NCBI GenBank assembly: GCA_965242565.1
Contig: OZ251457.1
Coordinates: forward strand, 1,922,001 to 1,986,000
Source: CATQGW01 sp965242565
GTDB taxonomy: Bacteria; Chloroflexota; Dehalococcoidia; Bin125
DNA: 64,000 nt
Direction: 5' to 3'
Below are positions 26,101 to 35,027 of this stretch, piece by piece. Position numbers and translations under genes: made by a program. The notes beneath the pieces were generated by a model. That model saw nothing but the letters and a program-made list of their open reading frames with translations, made no database searches and was not told the DNA's origin. The first letter of the stretch is position 1; every line of letters starts with the position of its first letter.

Positions 26101-27168
26101 GGCCAGGCGGACGCGCCGGGCGGGTCGTTCAGCGCCGTCAGCGCAGGCGGGGACCACACCTGCGGGCTGCGCGCGAGCGGCGCGATCGAGTGCTGGGGAG
26201 ACAACGACGACGGCCAGACGGACGCGCCGGGCGGGTCGTTCAACGCCGTCAGCGCGGGTTGGTGGCACACCTGCGGGCTGCGCACGAGCGGCGCGGTCGA
26301 GTGCTGGGGAGACAACTACTACGGCCAGGCGGACGCGCCGGGCGGGTCGTTCAGCGCCGTCAGCGCGGGCGCGAACCACACCTGCGGGCTGCGCGCGAGC
26401 GGCGCGATCGAGTGCTGGGGGGACAACGGCTCCGGCCGGGCGGACGCGCCGGGCGGGTCGTTCAGCGCCGTCAGCGCGGGCGTGTTCCACACCTGCGGGC
26501 TGCGCACGAGCGGCGCGGTCGAGTGCTGGGGAGCCAACCGCTACGGCCAGGCGGACGCGCCGGGCGGGTCGTTCAGCGCCGTCAGCGCGGGCGAGTGGCA
26601 CACCTGCGGGCTGCGCGCGAGCGGCGTGATCGAGTGCTGGGGCTACACGTTCGACGGCCAGGCGCAGCCGCCGGCGGGCAGACACACCGCGATCAGCTCC
26701 GGCGCCCACCACGCCTGCGCGCTGAGCGAGGACGGAACCGTCGCCTGCTGGATGATCTACAACGGCGCGGCCGATGTCCCCGCCTGGCTGCGCGGAGTGG
26801 AGAGCGCCGACGGCGCGATACAGGCGTTCGAGACCGAGCCGGCGCGCGGGCGGATCATCGCCCGCCGCCTGCCGGATGGCCGCACTGAGTTCGGCTGGCT
26901 GCCCGTGGGCGCGGACGATCGCATTCTGCCGCGCTCCCGCTACTTCCCCACCGATGCGCAGCCCACCCGCTGGCTGCGCTCCAGCCCGATCGAGGTGAGC
27001 GGCATCGTGATCGGCCGGATCAGCGCCCGCCTGCTCGCCGACGGGCGAATCGAATTCGCCTTCACCCCGACCAGCGGCGAGCGCATTCTGCCGCCCTCGC
27101 GCTTCTTCCCGGCGGACGCGGCAGTCGGCCGCTGGCTGCGCAGCACGGAGATCGAGCTCAGCCGCTAG
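23134..27168 (+). CDS. secreted multi-domain protein with 12 RCC1-like repeats
   Basis: The 1344-residue exported protein starts with a signal peptide (ERARRLIALAMLCALAAVVA; ATG 23134 preferred over 23065). Order: an adhesin-like beta domain (about 45-140), a Cys-containing middle region with the motif GCAQQTSDGSLLR (about 140-500), two SLAP-like KRW units (VFESYGFDWQSVRDVS and FVAAGFDWDSVAEIN, about 550-650), an Ig/cadherin-like He_PIG domain (about 680-765), 12 RCC1-like repeats of 37 residues (about 778-1220), and two copies of an unnamed 50-residue domain (RSRYFPTDAQPTRWLRSS and PSRFFPADAAVGRWLRST). RCC1 repeats fold as a beta-propeller for protein binding. It is homologous to the gene at 51466-55240. 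A role at the cell surface is inferred. Confidence 0.85.
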   Translation: MIHITTERARRLIALAMLCALAAVVALALSGRTDPLYRLVGAVDAHASVTVTAEDAAAITIPPNPDDAGAAISARVVPQQELPPAPAQFPDYLGAWEFSIEGGIDGAATLRAPAPDVDGAWTVVVWVDGEWQLTPFAVEGGTIVAPLVPPDLNLGRISRWAGAVVGCFGDPIKCAGDLAGVASDCIANVAKCTVARITAHWELTNAFWEAAVEGTRIVVGEDSVVYSIVKGSVGTLVEISDAAKEKFREATTDLLSFVLGQPTPIRCRPDDRSIIYTPSAWQEVLDGCAQQTSDGSLLRVKNMRRFWVQVCPSNTRNVERRGAFDLFGPLSNCRGVEGGTMLGPSAEAAWDADDNAALNVNAYFTPRAALITLTDWILSAVGIGDFGGKVGMLLSVLESLRSIDEVQNVIQAVEQGRIADAFERFAALIRNEVARGRVIELLAKSGIVQTLGVHLSADAIKAAVGWAAVVELSLDVANLATLRTRSNGYAGSVSFRSLRAATPRAEQVRQAGGEMERVEQTRRASDRTAVEPPTTERAAPDHVLIREVGTIDVFLTRIAAGKRFKRLLLNPAVFESYGFDWQSVRDVSAEEIGRWAHSSLVRLEGDYRVWQLFPDGDEGERRWLDITAEQFVAAGFDWDSVAEINRTEFEAYDEGRPVTAAELGLAGAPPTAGGALRFVADVGDRTLTIGEHSGNVILPAAVGGRAPYTYRLSPPSGMSFNPATRRFGGIPNGPAGDHTLSYRATDGVGNEVRADFAISIVSDLQRDPSPSAGGSRAQAVTVGDHHACALLDSGAIECWGRNYYGQADAPGGSFSAVSAGGRHTCGLRTSGAVECWGDNYYGQADAPGGSFSAVSAGDWHTCGLRTSGAVECWGNNDSGQADAPGGSFNAVSAGEWHTCGLRASGAVECWGWNRYGRTDAPGGSFSAVSAGGLHTCGLRANGEIECWGWNDDGQTNAPGGAFSAVSAGGSHTCGLRTSGAIECWGYNGSGQADAPGGSFSAVSAGGDHTCGLRASGAIECWGDNDDGQTDAPGGSFNAVSAGWWHTCGLRTSGAVECWGDNYYGQADAPGGSFSAVSAGANHTCGLRASGAIECWGDNGSGRADAPGGSFSAVSAGVFHTCGLRTSGAVECWGANRYGQADAPGGSFSAVSAGEWHTCGLRASGVIECWGYTFDGQAQPPAGRHTAISSGAHHACALSEDGTVACWMIYNGAADVPAWLRGVESADGAIQAFETEPARGRIIARRLPDGRTEFGWLPVGADDRILPRSRYFPTDAQPTRWLRSSPIEVSGIVIGRISARLLADGRIEFAFTPTSGERILPPSRFFPADAAVGRWLRSTEIELSR
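25468..26688 (+). repeat. 11 tandem 111-base units encoding RCC1-like repeats
   Basis: The units are exactly 111 bases (37 codons) and units 2-10 are nearly identical at the DNA level. The framework is AVSAGxxHTCGLRxSGxxECWG then xNxxGQxDAPGGSF. Changes concentrate in two spots per unit: two codons after AVSAG and four after ECWG. A twelfth, diverged unit follows. The near-identity of the DNA points to recent duplication or gene conversion. Confidence 0.9.
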
Positions 27169-27206
27169 ACTGCGCACAAGCCGCGCAGCAGCTGAGAGGG
27201 CGCAAC

Positions 27207-28382
<1,176 letters not shown>

Positions 28383-28445
28383 CGCGCCCACCGCCGACGG
28401 AACCTTCGCGCGCCTCGCAGCGTTAAGGCGGGCAGGAGGTCCGAC

Positions 28446-30311
28446 ATGCGTTCATTCGTCATCCGCCGTCGCAATGCGTTCACCGCGCTGGCGCTGGCCG
28501 CGCTCTGCGCCGCAGCGCTGATCCCGCCCCTCGCGCTCTCGCAAGGCCGCCAGGGCTGCAACGACCTGCTCGCCTACTACCGCGAAGCCGCGCGCGCGCC
28601 GCAGATCTACTACGAAGAGGCCGTCGAGGAAGAGGAAGCAGCGGTGGCGGATGAGACGGAAGAGGCGGATTTCGGCTTTGCAGAAGACGCGATGTCAGGC
28701 GACGGTGCGATGCCGGCGAACGACGGTTTCGCCCTCCCGCAGTCAGACGGCGGCCCGCCCGCTGACCTTGGCGAGCGCTCCGAAACCGGCACCAACGTGC
28801 AGGTCGCCGGCGTTGACGAATCCGACATCGTCAAGACCAACGGCTCCGAAATCTTCGTCCTGCGCGACGACTCCCTGGTCGTCGTCTCCGTGCGAGAGGA
28901 CCCGCCGCAGGTCATCGGCGGGCTGGCTCTCGACCGCGACGCGTCGACTTCTGCCGGCGAGCCGCGCGAAATGCTGTTGGCCGGTGAGCGCCTGCTGATC
29001 TTCCGCAACGTGATCTACGACAGCCGCTTCTGGTCGCAGCCGGGCGTGCAGATCATGGAAGTGGACGTGAGCGATCCGGCGAGCCCTCGCGCGCTGCGCA
29101 CGCTCGACGCCTACGGCGAGTTTGTCACCGCGCGGTTGGCCGGCTCCGGCGTGCGAGTCGTGATGAGCCACGACGGCGCCGACAGCCCCACGCTCACACC
29201 GCGGCCGGGCGAGACATGGGAGCAGCGGATCCGGCGGAGCGGACTCTCCACCTGGCTGCCCCTCTACACCCTGACCGATCGTGAAGGAGCGCGGAGCTGG
29301 GGCCTGCTCACCCCCTGCGACGCGGTGCAAATGCCGGCGACCGAGGACCGGCGCTACGGCAACACGGAGACCACGCTGCTACTCAGCTTCAACCTCGCCG
29401 AAGGCATCGCCGACTGGAACGCGGCCGGCTTCGTCGGCTCGACCGACGCCGTCTACGCCGGCTCCAACTCGCTCTACATCGCCTCCTCGTTCGGCGGCTG
29501 GATCCCCAACACGCGCATTCACCGCTGGGACACGCCGCCCGGCGGCGCACCCGTCTACCAGGGCACCGCGGAGGTCGAGGGCTGGCTGATCAACCAGTTC
29601 GCAATGAGCGAATACCGCGGCAGGCTGCGCGTCGCCACCACCATCGAGGGCTCTTGGCCAATCAGCAGCCGACTCACGATCTTCGACATCGGCGATGACG
29701 GCCTGACCGAACTCTCGAAGCTGGACGGGCTGGGCCCGTCCGAGCGGATCTACGCCGTCCGTTTCCTCGGCGAGCTCGGCTACGTCGTCACCTTCCGTCT
29801 GATCGACCCGCTCTACGTGCTCGATCTCTCCGATCCCGAAAACCCCGCCGTCGCCGGCGAGCTCAAAATCCCCGGCTTCTCTTCCTACCTGCACCCGCTC
29901 GGCGGCGGCCTGCTGCTCGGCGTGGGCCAGAACGCCGACCCGCACACCGGACAGCCGCTCGGACTACAGGTCTCGCTCTTCGACGTCTCCGATCCCGCCG
30001 AACCGACGCGCCTGGACCAGGTCGATCTCTCGGCGGGTTCGCGCAACGTGACATTCGAGCACCGCGCCTTCACCTACCACCAGGGCCGCGCCTACATCCC
30101 CGCCTCGCCCACCAACGACCTCTTCGCCGTGCGCGTCACGTCCGAAGCCCTGGAACTCGAACGCCAAATCACCGCCCAGGACGAAGTGCTGCGCAGCCTG
30201 CCCGTCGGCGACCGCCTGCACCTCCTGCTCGAAGGTTCGCTCGCCACCCACGACCTGGCCACCCTCGACCTGCTCAGCGGCGTCTACCTCGTCTCGCCGA
30301 GCAGCCGTTGA
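28446..30311 (+). CDS. exported beta-propeller domain protein (PF09826 type)
   Basis: This is a 621-residue exported protein. The N-terminus is basic then hydrophobic (ALALAALCAAALIPPLALS), a signal peptide. An acidic, low-complexity stretch (residues 55-90) follows, then the family hallmark GTNVQVAGVDESDIVKTNGS and a multi-bladed propeller with repeated VLDLSDPENPAVAGEL and VSLFDVSDPAEPTRL strands. The last strand LLSGVYLVSPSS is at the C-terminus. The family occurs widely in Chloroflexota and Firmicutes; function is unknown. ATG 28446 has GGCAGGAGG nine bases upstream. Confidence 0.9.
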   Translation: MRSFVIRRRNAFTALALAALCAAALIPPLALSQGRQGCNDLLAYYREAARAPQIYYEEAVEEEEAAVADETEEADFGFAEDAMSGDGAMPANDGFALPQSDGGPPADLGERSETGTNVQVAGVDESDIVKTNGSEIFVLRDDSLVVVSVREDPPQVIGGLALDRDASTSAGEPREMLLAGERLLIFRNVIYDSRFWSQPGVQIMEVDVSDPASPRALRTLDAYGEFVTARLAGSGVRVVMSHDGADSPTLTPRPGETWEQRIRRSGLSTWLPLYTLTDREGARSWGLLTPCDAVQMPATEDRRYGNTETTLLLSFNLAEGIADWNAAGFVGSTDAVYAGSNSLYIASSFGGWIPNTRIHRWDTPPGGAPVYQGTAEVEGWLINQFAMSEYRGRLRVATTIEGSWPISSRLTIFDIGDDGLTELSKLDGLGPSERIYAVRFLGELGYVVTFRLIDPLYVLDLSDPENPAVAGELKIPGFSSYLHPLGGGLLLGVGQNADPHTGQPLGLQVSLFDVSDPAEPTRLDQVDLSAGSRNVTFEHRAFTYHQGRAYIPASPTNDLFAVRVTSEALELERQITAQDEVLRSLPVGDRLHLLLEGSLATHDLATLDLLSGVYLVSPSSR

Positions 30312-30524
30312 GGAAGCCCTCCGGCCTGTTCACATCTCCCGCCACACCCGCCGCCGCCTTCCGTCATTCCCGCCCCCGAGCGGGAATCGGCCCCGAACCC
30401 GCCTCCGCCGCCCCTTTCGCCGCAACGGCACACCCCACCAAGCCCGCCCAACTTGATAAGCGCAAACGCAGCCGGCGCGGACACCGGCGGCTCATATACT
30501 GCGGCAAGTGGACGGGAGACTTCG
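30312..30524. repeat. intergenic with family B hairpin
   Basis: A family B hairpin is at 30362-30388, in the 3' flank of the propeller gene. A -10-like TATACT at 30495-30500 and GGGAG at 30514 precede the CoA-transferase start. No gene. Confidence 0.6.
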
Positions 30525-32972
30525 ATGACTGCTGTGTTCGACGACATCCGCGTGCTGGACCTCTCCAGCGGACCAGTCGGCGGGATCGCCACGATGGTGC
30601 TCGCGGACTTCGGCGCGGAGGTCGTGAAGCTGGAGCGCCCCGGCGGCGATCCGCTGCGCTCGCTCGCCGCCGCCCCGATGTGGCTGCGCGGCAAGCGCAG
30701 CGTCGAAGCCGACCTCAAGAGCGACGCCGGCCGCGCGCGCCTGCGCGAACTGAGCCGCGAAGCCGATGTCGTCGTGACCACCCTGCGCCCCGGCAACGCC
30801 GAGCGCCTCGGCGCGGACTACGCCGCGCTCGCCGCCGACAACCCGCGCCTGATCTACTGCTCAATCACCGGCTTCGGCCCGCGCGGGCCCTACGCCGATT
30901 ACCCCGCCTACGAGGGTGTCGTCGCCGCCAAATCGGGGCGCATGCAGGGCTTCACCGGCCAACGCAAGCGCGAAGGCCCCGGCTTCGCCGCCGTGCCCGT
31001 CGGCGCGCACGCCGCCTCGCAGGGCGCGGTCCACGGCATCGCCGCCGCCTTGATCGAGCGCGAGCGCTGCGGGCGCGGGCAGATCGTCGAAACCTCGCTG
31101 CTCCAGGGCATGCTGCCCTTCGACCTGCTCCAGCTGCTGCTCACCCAACTCCACGAGCGCGAGCCCGACGTATTCCCCGACATCCTCGTCATCGGCGGCG
31201 GCATGCCCACGCTCAACTACCACCCCGTGATGGCCGCCGACGGGCGCTGGATCCAGCTCGGCAACCTGCTCGAGCACCTCTTCTACGCCTTTATGGACGC
31301 CGCCGACCTGACCGAGCTGTTCGCCGAAGAGCAGTGGCAGGGCGGGCAAGCCGAGTGGAGCGAGCAGGCGGTGGAGGAGATGCGCGACCGCATCCTCGAG
31401 CGGATGCAGGAACGCAGCGCCGAAGAGTGGATGGACATCTTCCGCGCCTCCGGCAACGTCGCCGCCGAAATCTTCACGTCGACCAACGACGCGCTCGACA
31501 ACCTCGACATGCAGGCCAACGGCGACGTCATCACGATCGAGGACCCAACGCTCGGCCCGGTGCGCCAGTTGGGGCCGATCGCCCAGCTCGACGAGACGCC
31601 CGCCGAGATCACGCGCCCCGCGCCCACCGTCGGCGAAGCCAACGGCCTGCGCTGGCAATCGCGCAACGGCGCATCGATCACTCCGCCCAACGGTGCCCGA
31701 CCCAACACTCAGCCGAGCGGTAAGCCGCTCGACGGCCTCACCGTGCTCGAGTTCGCCACGATCATCGCCACCCCGATCGGCGTCTCGATGCTCGCCGACC
31801 TCGGCGCGCGCGTGATCAAGGTCGAGCCGATCGGCGGCGATCCCTTCCGCGGCATGGGCGGCGGACCGCTCACCGGCCTGCTCGCCGCCAAAACCAACGC
31901 CGCCAAGGAGAGCATCTGCATCGACCTCAAGAGCGAAGCCGGGCAGGCGATCGTCGCCGACCTGATCAGGGGCGCCGACGCGATCGTCCACAACTACCGT
32001 CCGGGCGTGCCCGAGCGCCTGGGTATCGGCTACGAAACCGCCAGCACGCTGCGCCCCGGCATCGTCTGGGTCTCGGCCAACGGCTACGGCGCGGATTCGC
32101 CCGGCGCGCGGCGTCCCTCCGCCCACCCCGTGCCCGGCGCAGCCGCGGGGGGCGCGCTCTACCAGGCCGGCGCGGCGATGCCCCCTGCCGCCTGCGAGGG
32201 GCTGGACGAAATCCGCGAAGCCTCGCGCCAGCTGATGCGCGCCAACGAAGCCAACCCCGATCCCAACACCGGTGTGCTCGTCGCTTCCGCAACCCTGCTC
32301 GGCCTCTACGCGCAGCGGCGCTACGGCATCGGCCAGCGCATCTTCGTCAACATGCTCGCCGCCAACGCCTACGCCAACGCTGACGATTTCGTCGCCTACG
32401 AGGGCAAACCGCCGCGCCGCGAGGTGGACGCCGAGCTCTACGGCCTCTCCGCGCTCTACCGCCTCTACCCCACGGCGGAAGGCTGGGTCTTCCTCGCCGC
32501 CCCGCCCGACGCTGAGTGGCGCGCCTTCTGCGAGATCGCCACGCCCGCGCTGGCCGATGACCCGCGTTTCGCCGACGCCCCAAGCCGCGACGCGCACGAC
32601 GCGGAGCTCGCCGCCGCCCTCGCCGCCGTCTTCGCAACCCGCCCCGCCGCCGAGTGGGAAGCTCTGCTCACTCCCCATCGCATCGGCTGCGTCGCCGCCG
32701 ACGCCCAGAGCGCCGGTCAGTTCTTCGCCCACGACGAGCACATCAAAGCCAACGGCTTCGCCCCGGTCGCCGAGCACCAGCGCCACGGGGCCCTCCGCCG
32801 CTGGGGCCCGCTCACAGTGTGCGCCGGCGGCCGCGAGGACTACGCCCCCGGCGTCCTCGCCGGCGCCGAAACCGACGCCATCCTCACCGAAATCGGCCGC
32901 ACAGACGCCGAAATCGCCGCCCTCCGCGCCGCCGGCACTGTCTGGTCCGAGCCTGTCCAGCTTTCGCACTGA
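30525..32972 (+). CDS. tandem family III CoA transferase (CaiB/BaiF), two fused domains
   Basis: This is two CoA-transferase family III modules in one 815-residue chain. Half 1 (1-395) begins DDIRVLDLSSGPVGGIATMV with LADFGAEVVKLERPGGDP; half 2 (about 405-815) begins PLDGLTVLEFATIIATPIG with LADLGARVIKVEPIGGDP. Such enzymes move CoA between acids, or act as racemase-like enzymes. By eye the catalytic Asp of formyl-CoA transferase is Gln in half 1 (VETSLLQGML) and Ala in half 2 (RIFVNMLAANAY). Some relatives lack the Asp, so activity is uncertain. The start ATG 30525 has GGGAG nearby; a longer frame from 30453 is less likely. Confidence 0.92.
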   Translation: MTAVFDDIRVLDLSSGPVGGIATMVLADFGAEVVKLERPGGDPLRSLAAAPMWLRGKRSVEADLKSDAGRARLRELSREADVVVTTLRPGNAERLGADYAALAADNPRLIYCSITGFGPRGPYADYPAYEGVVAAKSGRMQGFTGQRKREGPGFAAVPVGAHAASQGAVHGIAAALIERERCGRGQIVETSLLQGMLPFDLLQLLLTQLHEREPDVFPDILVIGGGMPTLNYHPVMAADGRWIQLGNLLEHLFYAFMDAADLTELFAEEQWQGGQAEWSEQAVEEMRDRILERMQERSAEEWMDIFRASGNVAAEIFTSTNDALDNLDMQANGDVITIEDPTLGPVRQLGPIAQLDETPAEITRPAPTVGEANGLRWQSRNGASITPPNGARPNTQPSGKPLDGLTVLEFATIIATPIGVSMLADLGARVIKVEPIGGDPFRGMGGGPLTGLLAAKTNAAKESICIDLKSEAGQAIVADLIRGADAIVHNYRPGVPERLGIGYETASTLRPGIVWVSANGYGADSPGARRPSAHPVPGAAAGGALYQAGAAMPPAACEGLDEIREASRQLMRANEANPDPNTGVLVASATLLGLYAQRRYGIGQRIFVNMLAANAYANADDFVAYEGKPPRREVDAELYGLSALYRLYPTAEGWVFLAAPPDAEWRAFCEIATPALADDPRFADAPSRDAHDAELAAALAAVFATRPAAEWEALLTPHRIGCVAADAQSAGQFFAHDEHIKANGFAPVAEHQRHGALRRWGPLTVCAGGREDYAPGVLAGAETDAILTEIGRTDAEIAALRAAGTVWSEPVQLSH

Positions 32973-33017
32973 TGCCGGAACCCGCGATTGCCACGGCGGC
33001 GCTACAATCAAGACCGG

Positions 33018-34946
33018 GTGAGCAAGAAGCGGCGACCGATGTTCAACGGTGCAACCAGAGCACGCGCACTGTGCGCGACGCTGATCGCCTTGCTCCTCAC
33101 TGCGATCGTATTGCTCAGCTCGTGCAGTGATTCGCCGACTGAGCGCCGGCAAACGACACCGAGCTCAGAGTTCGGCGCGTCGCGGGGCGTCCAACCGGAG
33201 CCGTCGCAAACGCCGCCGGCTGAGCCTGTGCTTGCAGCGCCGAGCGCCGGCGTTTCGGAGTCGCAAGCTTCGGCTGAAGGCGCCGGTGTGCTCGGGGAGG
33301 TCGGCGAAGGGGAAGCGGTGGAAGAGCAAGAGGCTGAATCTGATGGCCCACGCGCCGCCGCTGCGGAAACGAGGGAATTGCGGCTCGGCGCTGCGCTAGA
33401 CAGCCTGACAGTCAAACTGTCGGAGGCAAAAGAGCCGGTAAACCTGTACGCCGGACCAGGCGTTGACTGGGCCGTCCGAAGAGTGATCCAGCCCCCTGAA
33501 TCCATCACCGTTCTTGGTCGGGCGCCGTCAGTGTGGTACGGCCTCGCTGCAAAATGGCTAAAGGTCCGGCTCGCCGACGACACTGACGGCTGGGTGCGGT
33601 CCGACAACCTGGCAATCGATCCAACGCAACTTGACGGCTTGCGCGAGTTTCATCCGCACTCGATGGATGCAATCGCCGTTGTCCATGGTGGCGCTTATCT
33701 CTACCAACAGCACGATATGGCATCGCCGGCATGTCAGATCCCTGCACCGATCGAGACGAAAGTCGGCGGCCGCAGTCTCGATCAACAATGGTTCCTTGTG
33801 GATTTCGATCGCGGTGTATGCACCGACTCGAACGACTACTGGGTCGGCAAGGGCTGGGTGCGCGCGAGGCAGATTGAGGCCGCGTCGATGCTAGCCGAGG
33901 TCCCGATCGTGCTCACCAGTGGACGTTGGTTGATCTCACCTGATCCGCAAGCGCATCCGATCGATGGGCTCGACACGAACGAGGCCAAGCCGTGGTGGGC
34001 TAGAGCCATCGACGGCCAAGAAGTCAAGGTTCTCCCGTCGCCGACCGGTGAGCACGTGCTCACGCACGATCCCTTCGAGCATGGCCGCCCCGACAGCGGC
34101 GTCCTCGCGGTCATCAATCGTAGTGGCAGCCGTACCGAAATCGGGAAGCTCTACCTCTACAGCGAAAACAGCAGGCACCATCCCTTCGAAAGCCATGCAC
34201 GCTGGTCACCCGACGGCCGTGCCATCGTCGTGATTGATATCCCAAGCTCTCGGTATGTCGCCTCCGATACACCGGACTTTTGGGTGTACCTCCTCGAAGA
34301 AGAGCGCAACGTCGATCTCCGGAGCAAGGGATCTTCCGTTTACGTCAATTACACCGACGCCCGCTTTCATCACGACGGGCAGTCGATCTACGTCGTCATG
34401 CAGGAAAACGCTCCACGGCGGCGCCTGTTGGTTCGACTGACGCTCGATGGCGATGACTGGCCAGGTTTCGAACCGATCCCGCTGGAACGAAATTTGCGCT
34501 ACTTCACGTTGGCGCGAGACAACCTGATCATCACCGTCACGCCCGAGTCGGCCTTACTCTGGACCGATCGAGGTGAACTGATTGGCGAGCGCCGCGGCAC
34601 TCGATTTCACGTGCTTCCGGATGGCGAGCGTTTCGCATACTATGCGGAAAACGAATTCGTGGTCGAGCAATTCTGGAGCGCCGATCAAGTTCACCTCGCG
34701 TTGCCCGCGTCGCTCTTCGCCTATACGGACTTGCAGTGGTGGCCCGACGGGCGTCACTTCGCAATCATTTCGCACCTTCCCAGCCGGGATTCCCACGTAT
34801 GGAGCTTGCGGCAGCTGCGGATCTACAACCTCGACGGCGAGCTGATCCGCGCGTATCGCACCTCCGGATGCGCTGCCATCTCACGGCTGCCGCAACACCA
34901 CCGACTGGTCGTCGTGAACTCGCCTGCGCGCTGTGCAGTTCCGTAG
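33018..34946 (+). CDS. SH3-domain lipoprotein with TolB/WD-like propeller
   Basis: This is a 642-residue envelope protein. A basic start is followed by a hydrophobic stretch and lipobox (TAIVLLSSC). A Pro/Glu-rich linker (about 50-130) precedes a bacterial SH3 domain (about 140-205) with VNLYAGPGVDWAVRRVIQ and WLKVRLADDTDGWVRSDNL. The C-terminal half is a TolB/WD-like propeller (HARWSPDGRAIVVIDIP, LQWWPDGRHFAIISHLP). GTG 33018 or ATG 33039 may start it; I give the longer because the KKRR stretch suits a signal peptide. A clear -10 box TACAAT is at 33003-33008. The base composition seems less GC-rich than neighbours, which may mean transfer. Confidence 0.78.
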   Translation: MSKKRRPMFNGATRARALCATLIALLLTAIVLLSSCSDSPTERRQTTPSSEFGASRGVQPEPSQTPPAEPVLAAPSAGVSESQASAEGAGVLGEVGEGEAVEEQEAESDGPRAAAAETRELRLGAALDSLTVKLSEAKEPVNLYAGPGVDWAVRRVIQPPESITVLGRAPSVWYGLAAKWLKVRLADDTDGWVRSDNLAIDPTQLDGLREFHPHSMDAIAVVHGGAYLYQQHDMASPACQIPAPIETKVGGRSLDQQWFLVDFDRGVCTDSNDYWVGKGWVRARQIEAASMLAEVPIVLTSGRWLISPDPQAHPIDGLDTNEAKPWWARAIDGQEVKVLPSPTGEHVLTHDPFEHGRPDSGVLAVINRSGSRTEIGKLYLYSENSRHHPFESHARWSPDGRAIVVIDIPSSRYVASDTPDFWVYLLEEERNVDLRSKGSSVYVNYTDARFHHDGQSIYVVMQENAPRRRLLVRLTLDGDDWPGFEPIPLERNLRYFTLARDNLIITVTPESALLWTDRGELIGERRGTRFHVLPDGERFAYYAENEFVVEQFWSADQVHLALPASLFAYTDLQWWPDGRHFAIISHLPSRDSHVWSLRQLRIYNLDGELIRAYRTSGCAAISRLPQHHRLVVVNSPARCAVP

Positions 34947-35027
34947 GAGCTGCCGGCCGGCTGTTGCTCGTGCGTCAACGCTCGATGCGCGCGTAGAATG
35001 ATCGTCTAAGCCGATTGGAGCCCAACC

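Noticed and set aside
25468..26688. CRISPR array or diversity-generating retroelement target
   Set aside because: The 111-base units are coding and in frame, so not CRISPR. A DGR would need a reverse transcriptase and a template repeat, none of which is in the window, and variable codons include TGG and GAG, which A-mutagenesis of AAC does not give.
30861..33152. Long antisense reading frame opposite the CoA transferase
   Set aside because: It is a shadow produced by high GC: low complexity, Gly/Asp/Val-rich, no domain, and the plus strand is fully explained. The same holds for 36684-39458 and 18203-20191 on the minus strand and 6472-8787 on the plus strand.
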